The notes beneath the pieces were generated by a model, which did no database searches, was not told where the DNA came from, and saw nothing but the letters and a program-made list of their open reading frames with translations. Of a DNA stretch of 64,000 nt, positions 1-8,337 are shown piece by piece; the stretch's first letter is position 1; every line of letters begins with the position of its first letter. The stretch is from contig NZ_CP063400.1 in assembly GCF_021729865.1 (NCBI RefSeq), positions 2,480,001 through 2,544,000 on the forward strand, given 5' to 3'. Origin of the DNA: Hydrogenophaga sp. SL48. GTDB taxonomy: Bacteria; Pseudomonadota; Gammaproteobacteria; Burkholderiales; Burkholderiaceae_C. A program made the position numbers and the translations under genes.

Positions 1-1446
1 CAGCGATCCCGAAGGCAGCTCACCCGTGTCGACGGCGCTGCCCGCATCCGTGTCCTCGACCGGTGCGACGAAACTGCTCACCTTGTACATGGCGGCCAGC
101 GCCGCGGTGCAGCTCTCGGCCGCGGCAAAAGCGGGCACGCCGTGGCGCGTGAGCAAGGCGCCCACCTCGGGCGCGTGCGGGCTCACATAGGCCATCACGG
201 GCTTGTCCGAATCGGGCAGGCAGTCGCGGATGGCGTTGGCCATCAGCTCGGGCATGGCCAGGCTGGACGAACCCACGATGATCACCAGCGCGTCGTAAGT
301 CGGGCTGGCCAGCAGGGCACGGATCGCGCCGCGCAGCAGGTCAGGCCGCAGGCCGGCGAGGGTCACGTCGATCGGGTTGCGGTCCAGCACGGCTTCGCTG
401 CCGGTCTGCAGCGCGCGCAGCGCCTCGGCCGTGGCGGCATCCGGCGCCGGGGTCTCGAAACCGGCCACGCCCAGGTCGTCGGACACCAGCGTGCCGGCGC
501 CGCCGGTGCTGGTGAGAATCGCCACGCGCTGGCCGCGCATGTGGCGGCCTGTCGCCAGGGCCACGGGGATGTCCAGCAGGTCGTTGAAGGTATGCGCGCG
601 GATCACGCCCACCTGCTTGAACAGCGCGTCGTACATGCGGTCGGCGCCCGCCATGGCACCGGTGTGCGACACGGCGGCCTGGGCGCCCGCTTCCGAGCGG
701 CCGATCTTGAAGGCCACCACCGGCTTGCCCTTGCTCGCCGCCTTGAGGCAGGCGGCCCGGAACTTGGCGGGGTCGCGCACGGTTTCGACGTACAGCGCGA
801 TCACCTGCGTGGCCGGATCGTCCGCCAGGTGGTCGATGAAGTCAGCCAGCTCCAGGTCCACCTCATTGCTGGTCGAAATCAGCTTGGACAGGCCGATGCC
901 GCGCGCGGCGGCCCGCGACAGCAGCGAGCCCAGGATGCCGCCGCTTTGCGACACCACGCCGATGCCGCCCACCGGAAATTCATCCATCTCCAGCGCTCCG
1001 GTGGCCGAGAGCACGATGGCGTCGGTCAGGTTCACCAGGCCGATGGTGTTGGGCCCCAGGATGCGCATGGACCCGGCCGCTTCCACCAGTTGCTTCTGGC
1101 GGCGCGCGCCGTCTTCGCCGGTCTCGGTGTAGCCACTGGCCAGCACGATGGCCGCCGCGCAACCGCGCGCCGAGAGTTCCTTCACCGCGAGGTGGGCCCG
1201 CTCAGCGCCCAGCAGCACGATGGCGACATCGGGCGTTTCCGGCAACGAAGCGATGTCGGCGTAACACGGCAGGTCGCCGATGCGGTCGGCCTTGGGGTTC
1301 ACCGGCAGGATGCGACCGGCAAAGCCGTGCTTCTGCAGGTAGGCCACCGGGCGTCCAGCGGTTTTGCCCGGGTCGGCCGAAGCACCGATGATGGCCACGC
1401 TGCGCGGCTGCAGAAGACGGGAGATCGCGTTGATGGGGGCGTCCAT
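1..1446 (-). CDS. Acyl-CoA synthetase (NDP-forming), partial
   Basis: Reading leftward from the ATG at 1446 the frame stays open for 482 codons to the window edge, so the C-terminal part is missing. The N-terminal CoA-binding Rossmann domain is visible (RSVAIIGASADPGKT near residue 14), then a ligase-CoA domain (VVSQSGG near 165). SHTGAMAG near 258 matches the phospho-histidine segment of ADP-forming acetyl-CoA synthetases. Family members are about 700 residues with a C-terminal ATP-grasp half, presumably outside the window. An AAGGAG ribosome site overlaps the stop of the upstream hydratase, so the two are probably translationally coupled. It likely interconverts an organic acid and its CoA thioester; the substrate cannot be read from sequence. 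Confidence 0.9.
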   Translation of the reverse strand, partial: MDAPINAISRLLQPRSVAIIGASADPGKTAGRPVAYLQKHGFAGRILPVNPKADRIGDLPCYADIASLPETPDVAIVLLGAERAHLAVKELSARGCAAAIVLASGYTETGEDGARRQKQLVEAAGSMRILGPNTIGLVNLTDAIVLSATGALEMDEFPVGGIGVVSQSGGILGSLLSRAAARGIGLSKLISTSNEVDLELADFIDHLADDPATQVIALYVETVRDPAKFRAACLKAASKGKPVVAFKIGRSEAGAQAAVSHTGAMAGADRMYDALFKQVGVIRAHTFNDLLDIPVALATGRHMRGQRVAILTSTGGAGTLVSDDLGVAGFETPAPDAATAEALRALQTGSEAVLDRNPIDVTLAGLRPDLLRGAIRALLASPTYDALVIIVGSSSLAMPELMANAIRDCLPDSDKPVMAYVSPHAPEVGALLTRHGVPAFAAAESCTAALAAMYKVSSFVAPVEDTDAGSAVDTGELPSGSL

Positions 1447-1451
1447 GGTCT

Positions 1452-2243
1452 TCACTCCTTGCCGGCGGTCTTGGCCAGAAACGCTTCCACCGAAGCGCGG
1501 TGCTCGCTGCTGGTGTAGCAGATGCCCTGCGCCTGGCTGCCCTGCGCGAACACGTCGTGCGAGGTCAGCTCGAAGCTCTGGTTGAGGATGGTCTTGGTCA
1601 GCGCGATGGCCGTGCTCGACGCCTGGCTCAGCTCGGCGGCCCAGGCCTGCGCGTCGGCCAGCAGCGTGTCCGCGCTGGTCTTGCGGTCCACGATGCCCAG
1701 CGCCAGCGCTTCATCCACCTTGACCTGGCGGCCTGTGAAGATGAGTTCCTTGGCCTTGGCCAGGCCCACGCGGCGCGGCAGGAAGTACATGCCGCCGCCA
1801 TCCGGGATGATGCCGCGCAGCACATACGACCAGGCGAAGCTCGCCCACTCGCTGGCGATGATGAAGTCGCAGGCCAGCGCCGTGTCGGCGCCCAGGCCCG
1901 AGGCCACGCCGTTCACGGCGGCGATCACCGGCTTGGGGCAGGTGTGCAGCAGCGATTGCGTGTGGTGCACGCGCTGCTGGCGGTGCCAGCCGTTGAAGCC
2001 CACTTCGCCCGCCGGGGCGTTCATGCGCTTCTGCATCCCGCTGATGTCGCCACCAGCGCAGAAGCCCTTGCCGGCGCCGGTCAGCACCAGGGCGCGGATC
2101 GCCTTGTCGGCGGTCACCGATTCGAGCGCGTGGATGAATTCCGAGCGCATGCCGTCGCTCATGGCATTGCGTTTGTCGGGGCGATTGAGGGTGAGTGTGG
2201 CGATGTCGCTGCTCACCGTCAGTTCGATCAGGTGGTGGTCCAT
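1452..2243 (-). CDS. Enoyl-CoA hydratase/isomerase family protein
   Basis: This 263-residue crotonase-fold protein has the expected length. LTLNRPDKRNAMS is near the N-terminus, the first oxyanion-hole segment is GKGFCAGGDISGM, and the second is the GVASGLGADTALACDF region. It probably hydrates or isomerises an acyl-CoA in the degradative route encoded by this operon. It sits between the Bug receptor gene (31 bases upstream) and the NDP-forming synthetase (5 bases downstream), all on the minus strand. The ATG at 2243 aligns with the start of the crotonase core, although no strong ribosome site precedes it. The exact substrate is unknown. Confidence 0.88.
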   Translation of the reverse strand: MDHHLIELTVSSDIATLTLNRPDKRNAMSDGMRSEFIHALESVTADKAIRALVLTGAGKGFCAGGDISGMQKRMNAPAGEVGFNGWHRQQRVHHTQSLLHTCPKPVIAAVNGVASGLGADTALACDFIIASEWASFAWSYVLRGIIPDGGGMYFLPRRVGLAKAKELIFTGRQVKVDEALALGIVDRKTSADTLLADAQAWAAELSQASSTAIALTKTILNQSFELTSHDVFAQGSQAQGICYTSSEHRASVEAFLAKTAGKE

Positions 2244-2274
2244 GGTGTTGTTCGATCGCTCGATGTTTCGTCGC

Positions 2275-3249
2275 TCATTCGGCCCGGATGTTGTTTTCCT
2301 TGACGATCTTTCTCCAGCGCGCCTCCTCGGCCTTCACATAGCGGTCGAACTCGGCGGGATCCGAAGCGGTGACCACCAGGCCTTCGTGCTCCACCTTCTT
2401 CACGAATTCAGGGCTTTGCGCCGCCTTCTTGACGGCGGTGTTGAGCTTGGCGATCACGGGGGCCGGTGTGCCGGCCGGCACAAAGAATCCGTACCAGCTT
2501 TCAACCGAGTAGCCGGGCACGGTGGCAGCGACCGTGGGGACACCCTTGAACGCGGGCGATGGCTCGGGTGTCGTCACCGCAATGGCCCGCAGCTTGCCTT
2601 GGTCGACCATGCTGGACACCGCTGCAGCCGTGCCAAAGAACAGGTCCACCTGGCCACCCAGAAGGTCGGTCATGGCCGGGCCTGCGCCGCGGTAGGGAAC
2701 GTGAAGCAGCTCGACCTTGGTCAGGTTGGTGAACATCTCACCCGCCAGGTGAGCCGAGGTGCCGTTGCCCTGCGATGCGTAGGTCAGCTTCTTGCCGGCC
2801 TTCACGGCATCCAGGATGTCTTTCACGGATTTGTACGGGCTCTCGGTACGGACCACCAGCACGTTCGGGCCCTTGCCGATCAGGCTCACGGGGGCGAACG
2901 CGGTCTCGTTGTTGTAGGGCAGTTTCGTCAGCAGGCTCGGGTTCACCGCGTGCGCCAGCGTGGCGATCACCAGCGTGTAGCCGTCGGGTGGGCTCTTGGC
3001 GACGAGGTCGGTGCCGATCACGGTGCCAGCGCCGGGCTTGTTCTCCACGATCACCGTCTGGCCCAGTTCTTTGGACATGCCCTGACCCAGGGTGCGTGCG
3101 ATCAAATCGGTTCCGCCGGCAGCGGCAAACGGCACGACGATGCGCACGGTCCTATCGGGGTATTCGGCATGGGCGACGCCTGCGATGGCAGCCAGACTCA
3201 GACACAGGCCGCTGGCGAGTCCGCGCAGGGAAGTGGGAAGTGATTTCAT
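2275..3249 (-). CDS. Bug/TctC-family periplasmic solute-binding protein
   Basis: The 324-residue protein begins with a Sec signal peptide ending near AGVAHA-EYP. It then shows Bug family hallmarks: RIVVPFAAAGGTDLIAR, VENKPGAGTVIG and AKSPPDGYTLV. Such proteins bind carboxylates in the periplasm for tripartite tricarboxylate transporters, but no TctA or TctB membrane gene is nearby, which is common for the expanded Bug family of Burkholderiales. A strong AAGGAG site precedes the ATG at 3249. It is the first gene of the operon with the hydratase and CoA synthetase and is divergent from an IclR regulator, suggesting that the imported acid is activated to a CoA ester. Confidence 0.9.
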   Translation of the reverse strand: MKSLPTSLRGLASGLCLSLAAIAGVAHAEYPDRTVRIVVPFAAAGGTDLIARTLGQGMSKELGQTVIVENKPGAGTVIGTDLVAKSPPDGYTLVIATLAHAVNPSLLTKLPYNNETAFAPVSLIGKGPNVLVVRTESPYKSVKDILDAVKAGKKLTYASQGNGTSAHLAGEMFTNLTKVELLHVPYRGAGPAMTDLLGGQVDLFFGTAAAVSSMVDQGKLRAIAVTTPEPSPAFKGVPTVAATVPGYSVESWYGFFVPAGTPAPVIAKLNTAVKKAAQSPEFVKKVEHEGLVVTASDPAEFDRYVKAEEARWRKIVKENNIRAE

Positions 3250-3361
3250 GGGATGTCTCCTTGAGGATGGTTTCAGGCACGGCCTCGTGAGAGGCGCCGC
3301 ATCGGCCTTGTTGACCGAACCCGAAGCTTAGGGACTCAGGCTTGTTTTGAGACCCACTCAG

Positions 3362-3376
3362 TTCCACTCAGTGGAA
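3362..3376. promoter_or_regulatory. Palindrome, candidate IclR operator
   Basis: TTCCACTCAGTGGAA is a perfect 7-1-7 inverted repeat in the divergent interval between the Bug receptor operon and the IclR gene. A partial direct repeat of its left half (CCCACTCA) lies immediately upstream. Short perfect palindromes of this size are typical IclR-family sites, and the position suits control of both promoters. Binding is inferred. Confidence 0.55.
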
Positions 3377-3442
3377 TTTAGAATGCGTCAAAAATGGCAG
3401 AGACGGTTGAAAACATGAGGGGAAACCCTTGCAAGGCACACC

Positions 3443-4225
3443 ATGAACCCACTTGAAGAGAACCCCGGCCGCTCGGCCTCCAACCGCTCGCTGCTGCGCG
3501 GCGCCGACATCCTGCGCGCCTTTCGGCCGGGGTCGGATCTGCTGGGCAATGGTGAGATCGCGGAGCGGACCGGCCTGTCCAACTCCACGGTGAGCCGCCT
3601 CACGCAGACGCTCGTGGCCGCCGGCCTGCTGCAACAAGACCGCGCCCGTCGCGCCTACCGGCTCGCGCCGCTGGTGCTCAGCCTGGGACACGCCATGCGC
3701 TCGGGCTCGCAGGTGCTGGCCATCGCCGCGCCTCGCATGCGCGCACTGGCGGAGCGCGAACGCATCAACGTCGGACTTGCCTACCCCGATCGCGACGAGA
3801 TGGTCTACCTGGAGTCGATCCGCTACAACCGCCGCGTCGCGCTGCGCAACGTGGTGTCGGGCCAGCGCGTTCCCATGGAACTCACCTCGCTGGGTCGCGC
3901 ATACCTGGCGACGGCACCGGTGGAACGCTACCGGCTGCTGGAGCCCATCTTCAAACGGCGCAACGGCCGGCACTGGCCAGAGGTCAAACAGGCCATCGAG
4001 GCGTCGATGGACAGCATGAGGTCCAAGGGCTATTGCTGGGCCAGCTGGCAACCGGAGGTGGTCGCACTGGCCACGGCCTTCCCGACCGCCGAGGGCATTT
4101 GTGTCATCAATGTCAGCGTGTCCACGCAAGAAGGGGTCGATCGATGGGTCGCGGCGCTGGCCCCCAAGCTGATGCGCCTGAAGGAAGACATCTGTTCGGA
4201 GTTGCTGCGGCTCCCCGAACCCTAG
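3443..4225 (+). CDS. IclR-family transcriptional regulator
   Basis: This 260-residue protein has an N-terminal winged helix (residues about 10-70, including the GEIAERTGLSNSTVSRLTQ recognition region) and a C-terminal GAF-like effector domain containing the conserved segments MVYLESI and GRAYLAT. Length and layout are normal for IclR repressors or activators. It is divergent from the Bug receptor, hydratase and CoA synthetase operon, so it most likely senses that pathway's carboxylate substrate or CoA product. A perfect palindrome at 3362-3376 is the probable operator. The effector is not known. Confidence 0.9.
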   Translation: MNPLEENPGRSASNRSLLRGADILRAFRPGSDLLGNGEIAERTGLSNSTVSRLTQTLVAAGLLQQDRARRAYRLAPLVLSLGHAMRSGSQVLAIAAPRMRALAERERINVGLAYPDRDEMVYLESIRYNRRVALRNVVSGQRVPMELTSLGRAYLATAPVERYRLLEPIFKRRNGRHWPEVKQAIEASMDSMRSKGYCWASWQPEVVALATAFPTAEGICVINVSVSTQEGVDRWVAALAPKLMRLKEDICSELLRLPEP

Positions 4226-4274
4226 GGTTGCCCGGACTGGGTGGCCGGAAGGCTTCCTGATGGTTCAGCGCGGC

Positions 4275-4763
4275 TCATCCGTGTTGCTGCAGGTTCTCCC
4301 TGACCCGTCGCAACAGCCCCATGAGCTGCTGGACTTCGCGCTCGCTCATGCCGTGCGTGGCCACCGCCGCCAGCACGGTCTGGCGCTGTTGCATGACCTT
4401 GTGCAGGGCCTGCGCCTCTTTCGACAACGACAGGCGCCACACGCGGCGGTCGGCTTCGTCGGGCACCGCCAGCAACAGGCCCTTGTCCTTCAACCCGCCG
4501 ATCAGCCGGGCGACCTGGCCCCGGTCGCGCCCCGCATGGGTGGCGAGGTCGCTCTGCGTGGCGCCGGGATGCCGGGCAAAGTAGCCCAGCGCCTTGCCCT
4601 CCATCGGGCTCAGGTCCCGGGGCTGGTCCGTTTCGCCACGCAGCAGTTTCGAACGGAAAGCATGCACCACCGCGTGCATGGCCTCCAGCACATCGCCGTC
4701 GGGCGAGATACCCACTTTGCTGACATTGTCATCAATTTTGGTCATGATTGATGACATTATCAA
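4275..4763 (-). CDS. MarR-family transcriptional regulator
   Basis: A winged-helix repressor of up to 162 residues with the MarR core: GYFARHPGATQSDLATHAG, then DRGQVARLIGGLKDKGLL and the wing VPDEADRRVWRLSLS. Three in-frame starts exist: TTG at 4763, which has GGAG at good spacing, ATG at 4757 and ATG at 4745. All lie inside or beside a 22-base palindrome, so bound repressor could also affect its own start region. The gene is divergent from a siderophore-interacting flavoprotein, which it probably represses in response to a small ligand or redox signal. Confidence 0.88.
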   Translation of the reverse strand: MIMSSIMTKIDDNVSKVGISPDGDVLEAMHAVVHAFRSKLLRGETDQPRDLSPMEGKALGYFARHPGATQSDLATHAGRDRGQVARLIGGLKDKGLLLAVPDEADRRVWRLSLSKEAQALHKVMQQRQTVLAAVATHGMSEREVQQLMGLLRRVRENLQQHG

Positions 4764-4766
4764 TCA
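4745..4766. promoter_or_regulatory. Palindromic operator between marR and the SIP gene
   Basis: Perfect 8-base arms TGATTGAT and ATCAATCA are separated by six bases. The site covers the candidate start codons of the MarR gene and lies 17 bases before the likely ATG of the divergent flavoprotein gene. MarR dimers bind such palindromes, so this is a strong candidate autoregulatory operator controlling both genes. Binding is inferred. Confidence 0.65.
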
Positions 4767-4783
4767 AATCACTCCATCCATCC

Positions 4784-5521
4784 ATGTCCATCACATCCCC
4801 CGTCCGCCGCGTTGAGCGGGTCCGCCACGAACTCGTCCGGCGCGACGTTCAGGTCGCTCGCGTTGAAACGATCAGCCCCCGGTTCCTTGCGGTGACGTTC
4901 TCTGGCGCCACGCTCGACGGTTTCACTTCGCTCTCGTTCGACGACCACCTCAAATTCATGTTCGAAGGCCCTTCGGGCGAGGTGCATCGGCGCGACTACA
5001 CCCCCCGGCACTTCGACGCTGCACAACGCGAACTGACCATCGAATTCGCCCTCCACGCCGGTGGCCTGGCCAGCGACTGGGCCCGCCAGGCCCAGCCCGG
5101 CATGCCGGCCACCATCGGCGGTCCACGCGGCTCCATGATCATCCCCACCGATTTCGACTGGCACCTCCTGGTGGGCGACGCCACCGCCCTGCCCGCCATT
5201 CACCGCCGGCTGGAAGAGCTGTCCCCGGGCGCCCGCGTGCAGGTGATCGCCCACGCGCCCACCCCCGAAGACCAGCGCGTCATGGCCACGCGGGCCGATG
5301 CGCAGGTGCGCTGGGTGCCGTCGACCGACGATCTGGTGAGCGCTGTTCGCGAGCTGGATCTGCCCGCCGGCGAAGGCTTCGTCTGGTGCGCGGGCGAGGC
5401 GGCGGTCATGGCCCGGATGCGCGACGTGTTGGCCACCGACAAGGGCCATCCGCGCGAAGCCATGCGCGTGGCGGCTTACTGGAAGGTGGGTGCCGAGGGG
5501 CACCACGAAAACCTGGAGTGA
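4784..5521 (+). CDS. Siderophore-interacting protein (FAD ferric reductase family)
   Basis: A protein of about 245 residues from the ATG at 4784; an upstream in-frame start at 4748 lies inside the MarR palindrome and is less likely. The FAD-binding domain carries RDYTPRHFD followed by LTIEFALHAGGLASDWA, and the C-terminal SIP domain carries the WCAGEA segment and the family ending YWKVGAEGHHE. Such enzymes reduce ferric siderophores in the cytoplasm to release iron. No siderophore uptake genes are adjacent. The divergent MarR regulator suggests inducible expression. No good ribosome-binding site is visible, so translation may be weak or leaderless. Confidence 0.88.
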   Translation: MSITSPVRRVERVRHELVRRDVQVARVETISPRFLAVTFSGATLDGFTSLSFDDHLKFMFEGPSGEVHRRDYTPRHFDAAQRELTIEFALHAGGLASDWARQAQPGMPATIGGPRGSMIIPTDFDWHLLVGDATALPAIHRRLEELSPGARVQVIAHAPTPEDQRVMATRADAQVRWVPSTDDLVSAVRELDLPAGEGFVWCAGEAAVMARMRDVLATDKGHPREAMRVAAYWKVGAEGHHENLE

Positions 5522-5544
5522 GCGGTTTTTGACACCCGCCGCGG

Positions 5545-6330
5545 TCAGCGCAGCATGAGGTCGATGCGTCGCTGCAGACGCGCCACCTCGTCCGCCGCAC
5601 CCGCCGCCTGGGCGCGCTGCTGCTGGACCTTGAGCCAAGCCAGCAAGGGCCGGCGCCAGCCGCGCGCCGACGCGGTGTCCACCGCCGCCTGCACCGTGGC
5701 CGGCGTGGCCGCACCGCGTCTCAACAGCACGCCGGCCGCCACCAGCCGCGCCAGCGGGTCTTCGATGGCCGAGACATCCGTCTGGCCAGCCGAGATGAGG
5801 CTGCGGTGGGCCGACGGCAACAAGGCCGCATCGGCAGCCTGCGCGTTGCCCGCCAGGTAGCGAGCGTAGGCCTGCTCGGCGGGCGCCGCATCGGCAGCCA
5901 GCGCATCGAAACCGTTGCACGCCTCCAGCTCCAGCGCCGCCACCCGCGTGGCGCAGCGCAGCAGCTCCAGCCGCGCCAGCAGGTCGGGCCGCGCGGTGCG
6001 CGCCACCTCGGCCCGCGCCCGAGCAAACTCCGCCGCCTCGATCCGGCTGTCGCCACTGAGCCAGGCCTCGGTGGCCCGCTCCGAACTGCCCTTGGCGTTC
6101 ATCTGCCAGTCGGGCACCTGCGTGCTGGAACAAGCCGCCAGGGTCAGACCGATCAGCGCAGGAAAACAACGCGCGACGAATGAAGAAGCAGCCCAACCAG
6201 AAACACCGTGGAAGCGGCTTCGCCTGGCCACTGGTGTTGCCCCCTGGAGGGGGGATGCGGTTAAGCGAATTCCCGCTTTCGGCGGCAATTCGGGGCGCAG
6301 CGAGCAAGCAACGGGGGTGTTTCTTGTCAT
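5545..6330 (-). CDS. Helical lipoprotein of the Mla-like cluster
   Basis: The ATG at 6330 overlaps the stop of the MCE gene as ATGA, pointing to coupled translation of a 261-residue product. A lipobox (LTLAAC) appears only near residue 68, followed by a helix-rich mature part with no recognised domain. The first 50 or so codons are made largely of an intergenic-type GC repeat, so the signal peptide is displaced. A GTG at 6231 would give a more ordinary lipoprotein start. It may be the outer-membrane partner of the permease/MCE system, but it does not look like a DUF330 (PqiC) protein. Start and function are uncertain. Confidence 0.7.
   Translation of the reverse strand: MTRNTPVACSLRPELPPKAGIRLTASPLQGATPVARRSRFHGVSGWAASSFVARCFPALIGLTLAACSSTQVPDWQMNAKGSSERATEAWLSGDSRIEAAEFARARAEVARTARPDLLARLELLRCATRVAALELEACNGFDALAADAAPAEQAYARYLAGNAQAADAALLPSAHRSLISAGQTDVSAIEDPLARLVAAGVLLRRGAATPATVQAAVDTASARGWRRPLLAWLKVQQQRAQAAGAADEVARLQRRIDLMLR
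6207..6321 (-). repeat. GC-rich palindromic repeat copy 1 (inside lipoprotein gene)
   Basis: Carries the family landmarks on the minus strand: CCCCCTCCAGGGGG hairpin and GGCCAGGCGAAGCCGCTTCC. It falls between the coupled ATG and the lipobox of the lipoprotein gene, so it is translated or has displaced the start. Confidence 0.6.
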
Positions 6331-7355
6331 GGAAGCTGTATCTCCGTCTCGCGCTTGAACGGCCACTTGCGGTTGAGGTCGTTGATCAACGCCTCCACCT
6401 TGCGCAGGCTCGCGTCCACCTCGGCACGCAGGCCGGCCAGGTCGGTCGTGGCCTCGCGGGTGTTGGCGGTGATGGCCTGCGCGTCGATCAGCAGCTGGTC
6501 GACCTTCTGCAGGCTGCCTCGCGCATCGGTCAGCAGGCCGTTGAGCTGCTGCACGGTGGTGCGTGCGTCGGCCACCAGCCCGGTCTCGCCGCCCGTGCCG
6601 CCAGGGCCGCTGCCCTGGCCAAACACCTGTTTGTCGGCGTTGGCCACCAGCGAGTCCAGCCGCTTGACCAGCCCGTCGGTGCGCGCGAGCACGGCGTTGG
6701 CATTGCTCAGGGTGACCGTGAGCTGCTTCGCATCGTCGTCGTTGCCCATGAGCAGGCCCATCGCGCCCTGCGGTCCCTTGAGGCGCTCGGTGGCGATCTG
6801 CACGTTGGCCAGCGACTGCTGCAACGGTGCATCGGCCTTGGTCATGTTGTTGAGGTTGTCCAGCAGGTCGCGCACCTGGGCCACCAGCTTCGGGATCTCG
6901 GCCGCCGCGTCGCCGCGCAAGACTTGCCGCACCGCCCCGTCCTCCAGCGGCGGGTCGGTCAGGATGCCGCTGTAGGCACGGATCTTGGTGCCGCCCACCA
7001 GGGCTTTCTCCATGGTGAAAATGCTGGAGCTGCGCAGCCACTTGGCGTCCTTGGTCGGCACGTCCACCAGGATGCGCACGTTGCCGTCCTCGGCCAGCTC
7101 CAGCTGCGCCACCCTGCCGATGGCAAAGCCGGCGAAGGTCATGTCCATGCCTGCCACCACGCCCTCGGAGTCATCGGACATCAACACCAGCCGCTGCGTG
7201 CGCTCGAAGGCGCCGCGCGCGTACATCACGTACAGCGCAGAACCCACCACCAGGATCAGCAGCAGGAGCAGCAGCAGCGCGGCCTTGACCTCCAGGTTCT
7301 TCACCGGCGGCAAGGGATCGAGAACGGGGCCGTTGGGTGGCGTGGGTGTGGGCAT
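6327..7355 (-). CDS. MCE (MlaD-like) lipid transport protein
   Basis: A 342-residue protein from the ATG at 7355. A proline-rich cytosolic start is followed by one membrane helix (residues about 24-45, LLLLLLLILVVGSALYVM), then a single MCE domain (LVLMSDDSEGVVAGMDMTFAGF and onward). A long helical C-terminal region follows, rich in DARTTVQQLNGLL-type heptads. MCE proteins form periplasmic rings that carry phospholipids between membranes. The protein is longer than E. coli MlaD (about 180 residues), the extension being the helical tail. It follows the permease gene by 20 bases and its stop overlaps the lipoprotein start. Confidence 0.88.
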   Translation of the reverse strand: MPTPTPPNGPVLDPLPPVKNLEVKAALLLLLLLILVVGSALYVMYARGAFERTQRLVLMSDDSEGVVAGMDMTFAGFAIGRVAQLELAEDGNVRILVDVPTKDAKWLRSSSIFTMEKALVGGTKIRAYSGILTDPPLEDGAVRQVLRGDAAAEIPKLVAQVRDLLDNLNNMTKADAPLQQSLANVQIATERLKGPQGAMGLLMGNDDDAKQLTVTLSNANAVLARTDGLVKRLDSLVANADKQVFGQGSGPGGTGGETGLVADARTTVQQLNGLLTDARGSLQKVDQLLIDAQAITANTREATTDLAGLRAEVDASLRKVEALINDLNRKWPFKRETEIQLP

Positions 7356-7375
7356 GGGCGGAACCGGAAGGTGAA

Positions 7376-8182
7376 TCAATAGTAGTTGCCCATCAAGGAC
7401 ACCACCTCCAGCAGCAGGATCACCGAGAGCAGGCGCGCGAACTCGGTGATGTCGCTGCGGCGCGTGTAGCCACCCTGGGCGTCGCGCTGGGCACTGGCGG
7501 CCATGGGCACGAAGGCCACGGCGAGGCTGAAGAACACGGTCTTGAGGGCAAAGATCAGCGTGACCGCGGGCGAGAACACGCTGCCCACGCTGCGGTTGTA
7601 GTCGGCCAGCGCCCAGGGCGAGAAGCCGTACACGTTCAGGTAGGTCAGGACCAGCGCGATGAAACAGCTCAGCGCGGCCAGCAGCAGCACCGAGAACACA
7701 CCGGCCAGCGCGCGCGGCAGCATGTCCACCCGCAGCAGCAGCTGGCGCGGACGGCGTACCCCGCTTCGGTGTTCGTCGGCGAGCAGGCGGCGGATGCGCT
7801 GCGACTCGGGCATGGTGTAGCGCACCGCGACAAACATCGCCGCGTACAGCGGGATCAGCTCCAGCACCAGCGTGCGCACCAGCAGCTCCAGCGCGTACTG
7901 CGAGAGGCCGTAGCTCAGCGCCGTGGCCACCACGATGCGGATCAGCACCAGGCTCACCAGCGCCGAGAGCACCAGGAACCAGGTCAGCAAGGGCGCGCTG
8001 GCGCGGTAGAGGTGCGCGATGATCGCCTGGCGTTCCTCGGGCTCGTCGTAGCTCGACGGCGAGAGCGACAACACCACGATCTCGGCGCCAATCAGCAGCA
8101 CCTGCCACCAGGCGCCCCAGGCGGACAACACGCGCCGTCCCGAGCGCAGCAGCGTGTCGTGCATGGAAGCAAGCAGGTTCAT
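7376..8182 (-). CDS. MlaE-like ABC permease
   Basis: A hydrophobic protein of 268 residues from the ATG at 8182 (MNLLASMHD). It has about five or six membrane segments and the MlaE signature region around LVLELIPLYAAMFVAVRYT, equivalent to the loop before the coupling helix. It would form the inner-membrane part of an MCE phospholipid transporter. Normally an MlaF-type ATPase gene sits beside the permease; here the next gene, 20 bases on, is the MCE protein and the other neighbour is an unrelated acyl-CoA ligase, so the ATPase must come from elsewhere or be absent. Confidence 0.85.
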   Translation of the reverse strand: MNLLASMHDTLLRSGRRVLSAWGAWWQVLLIGAEIVVLSLSPSSYDEPEERQAIIAHLYRASAPLLTWFLVLSALVSLVLIRIVVATALSYGLSQYALELLVRTLVLELIPLYAAMFVAVRYTMPESQRIRRLLADEHRSGVRRPRQLLLRVDMLPRALAGVFSVLLLAALSCFIALVLTYLNVYGFSPWALADYNRSVGSVFSPAVTLIFALKTVFFSLAVAFVPMAASAQRDAQGGYTRRSDITEFARLLSVILLLEVVSLMGNYY

Positions 8183-8337
8183 GCGGCGGATCATAGCGGC
8201 GCGACCCGTGGGCGTCATGCAGGTGACAGCTGGCCCCCCGCAGCTGGTGAAAACGCCCATGGCTGCGCGTGCGGTTTGTGGATTCAATGCTTTTCAACGT
8301 GCCCGCATCGGCGGGCGCCGCTGCAAAAGGAGCCTCC

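Noticed and set aside
4218..4229. Palindrome AACCCTAGGGTT at the IclR stop codon
   Set aside because: No loop and no T-run, so it cannot be called a terminator; it may be chance.
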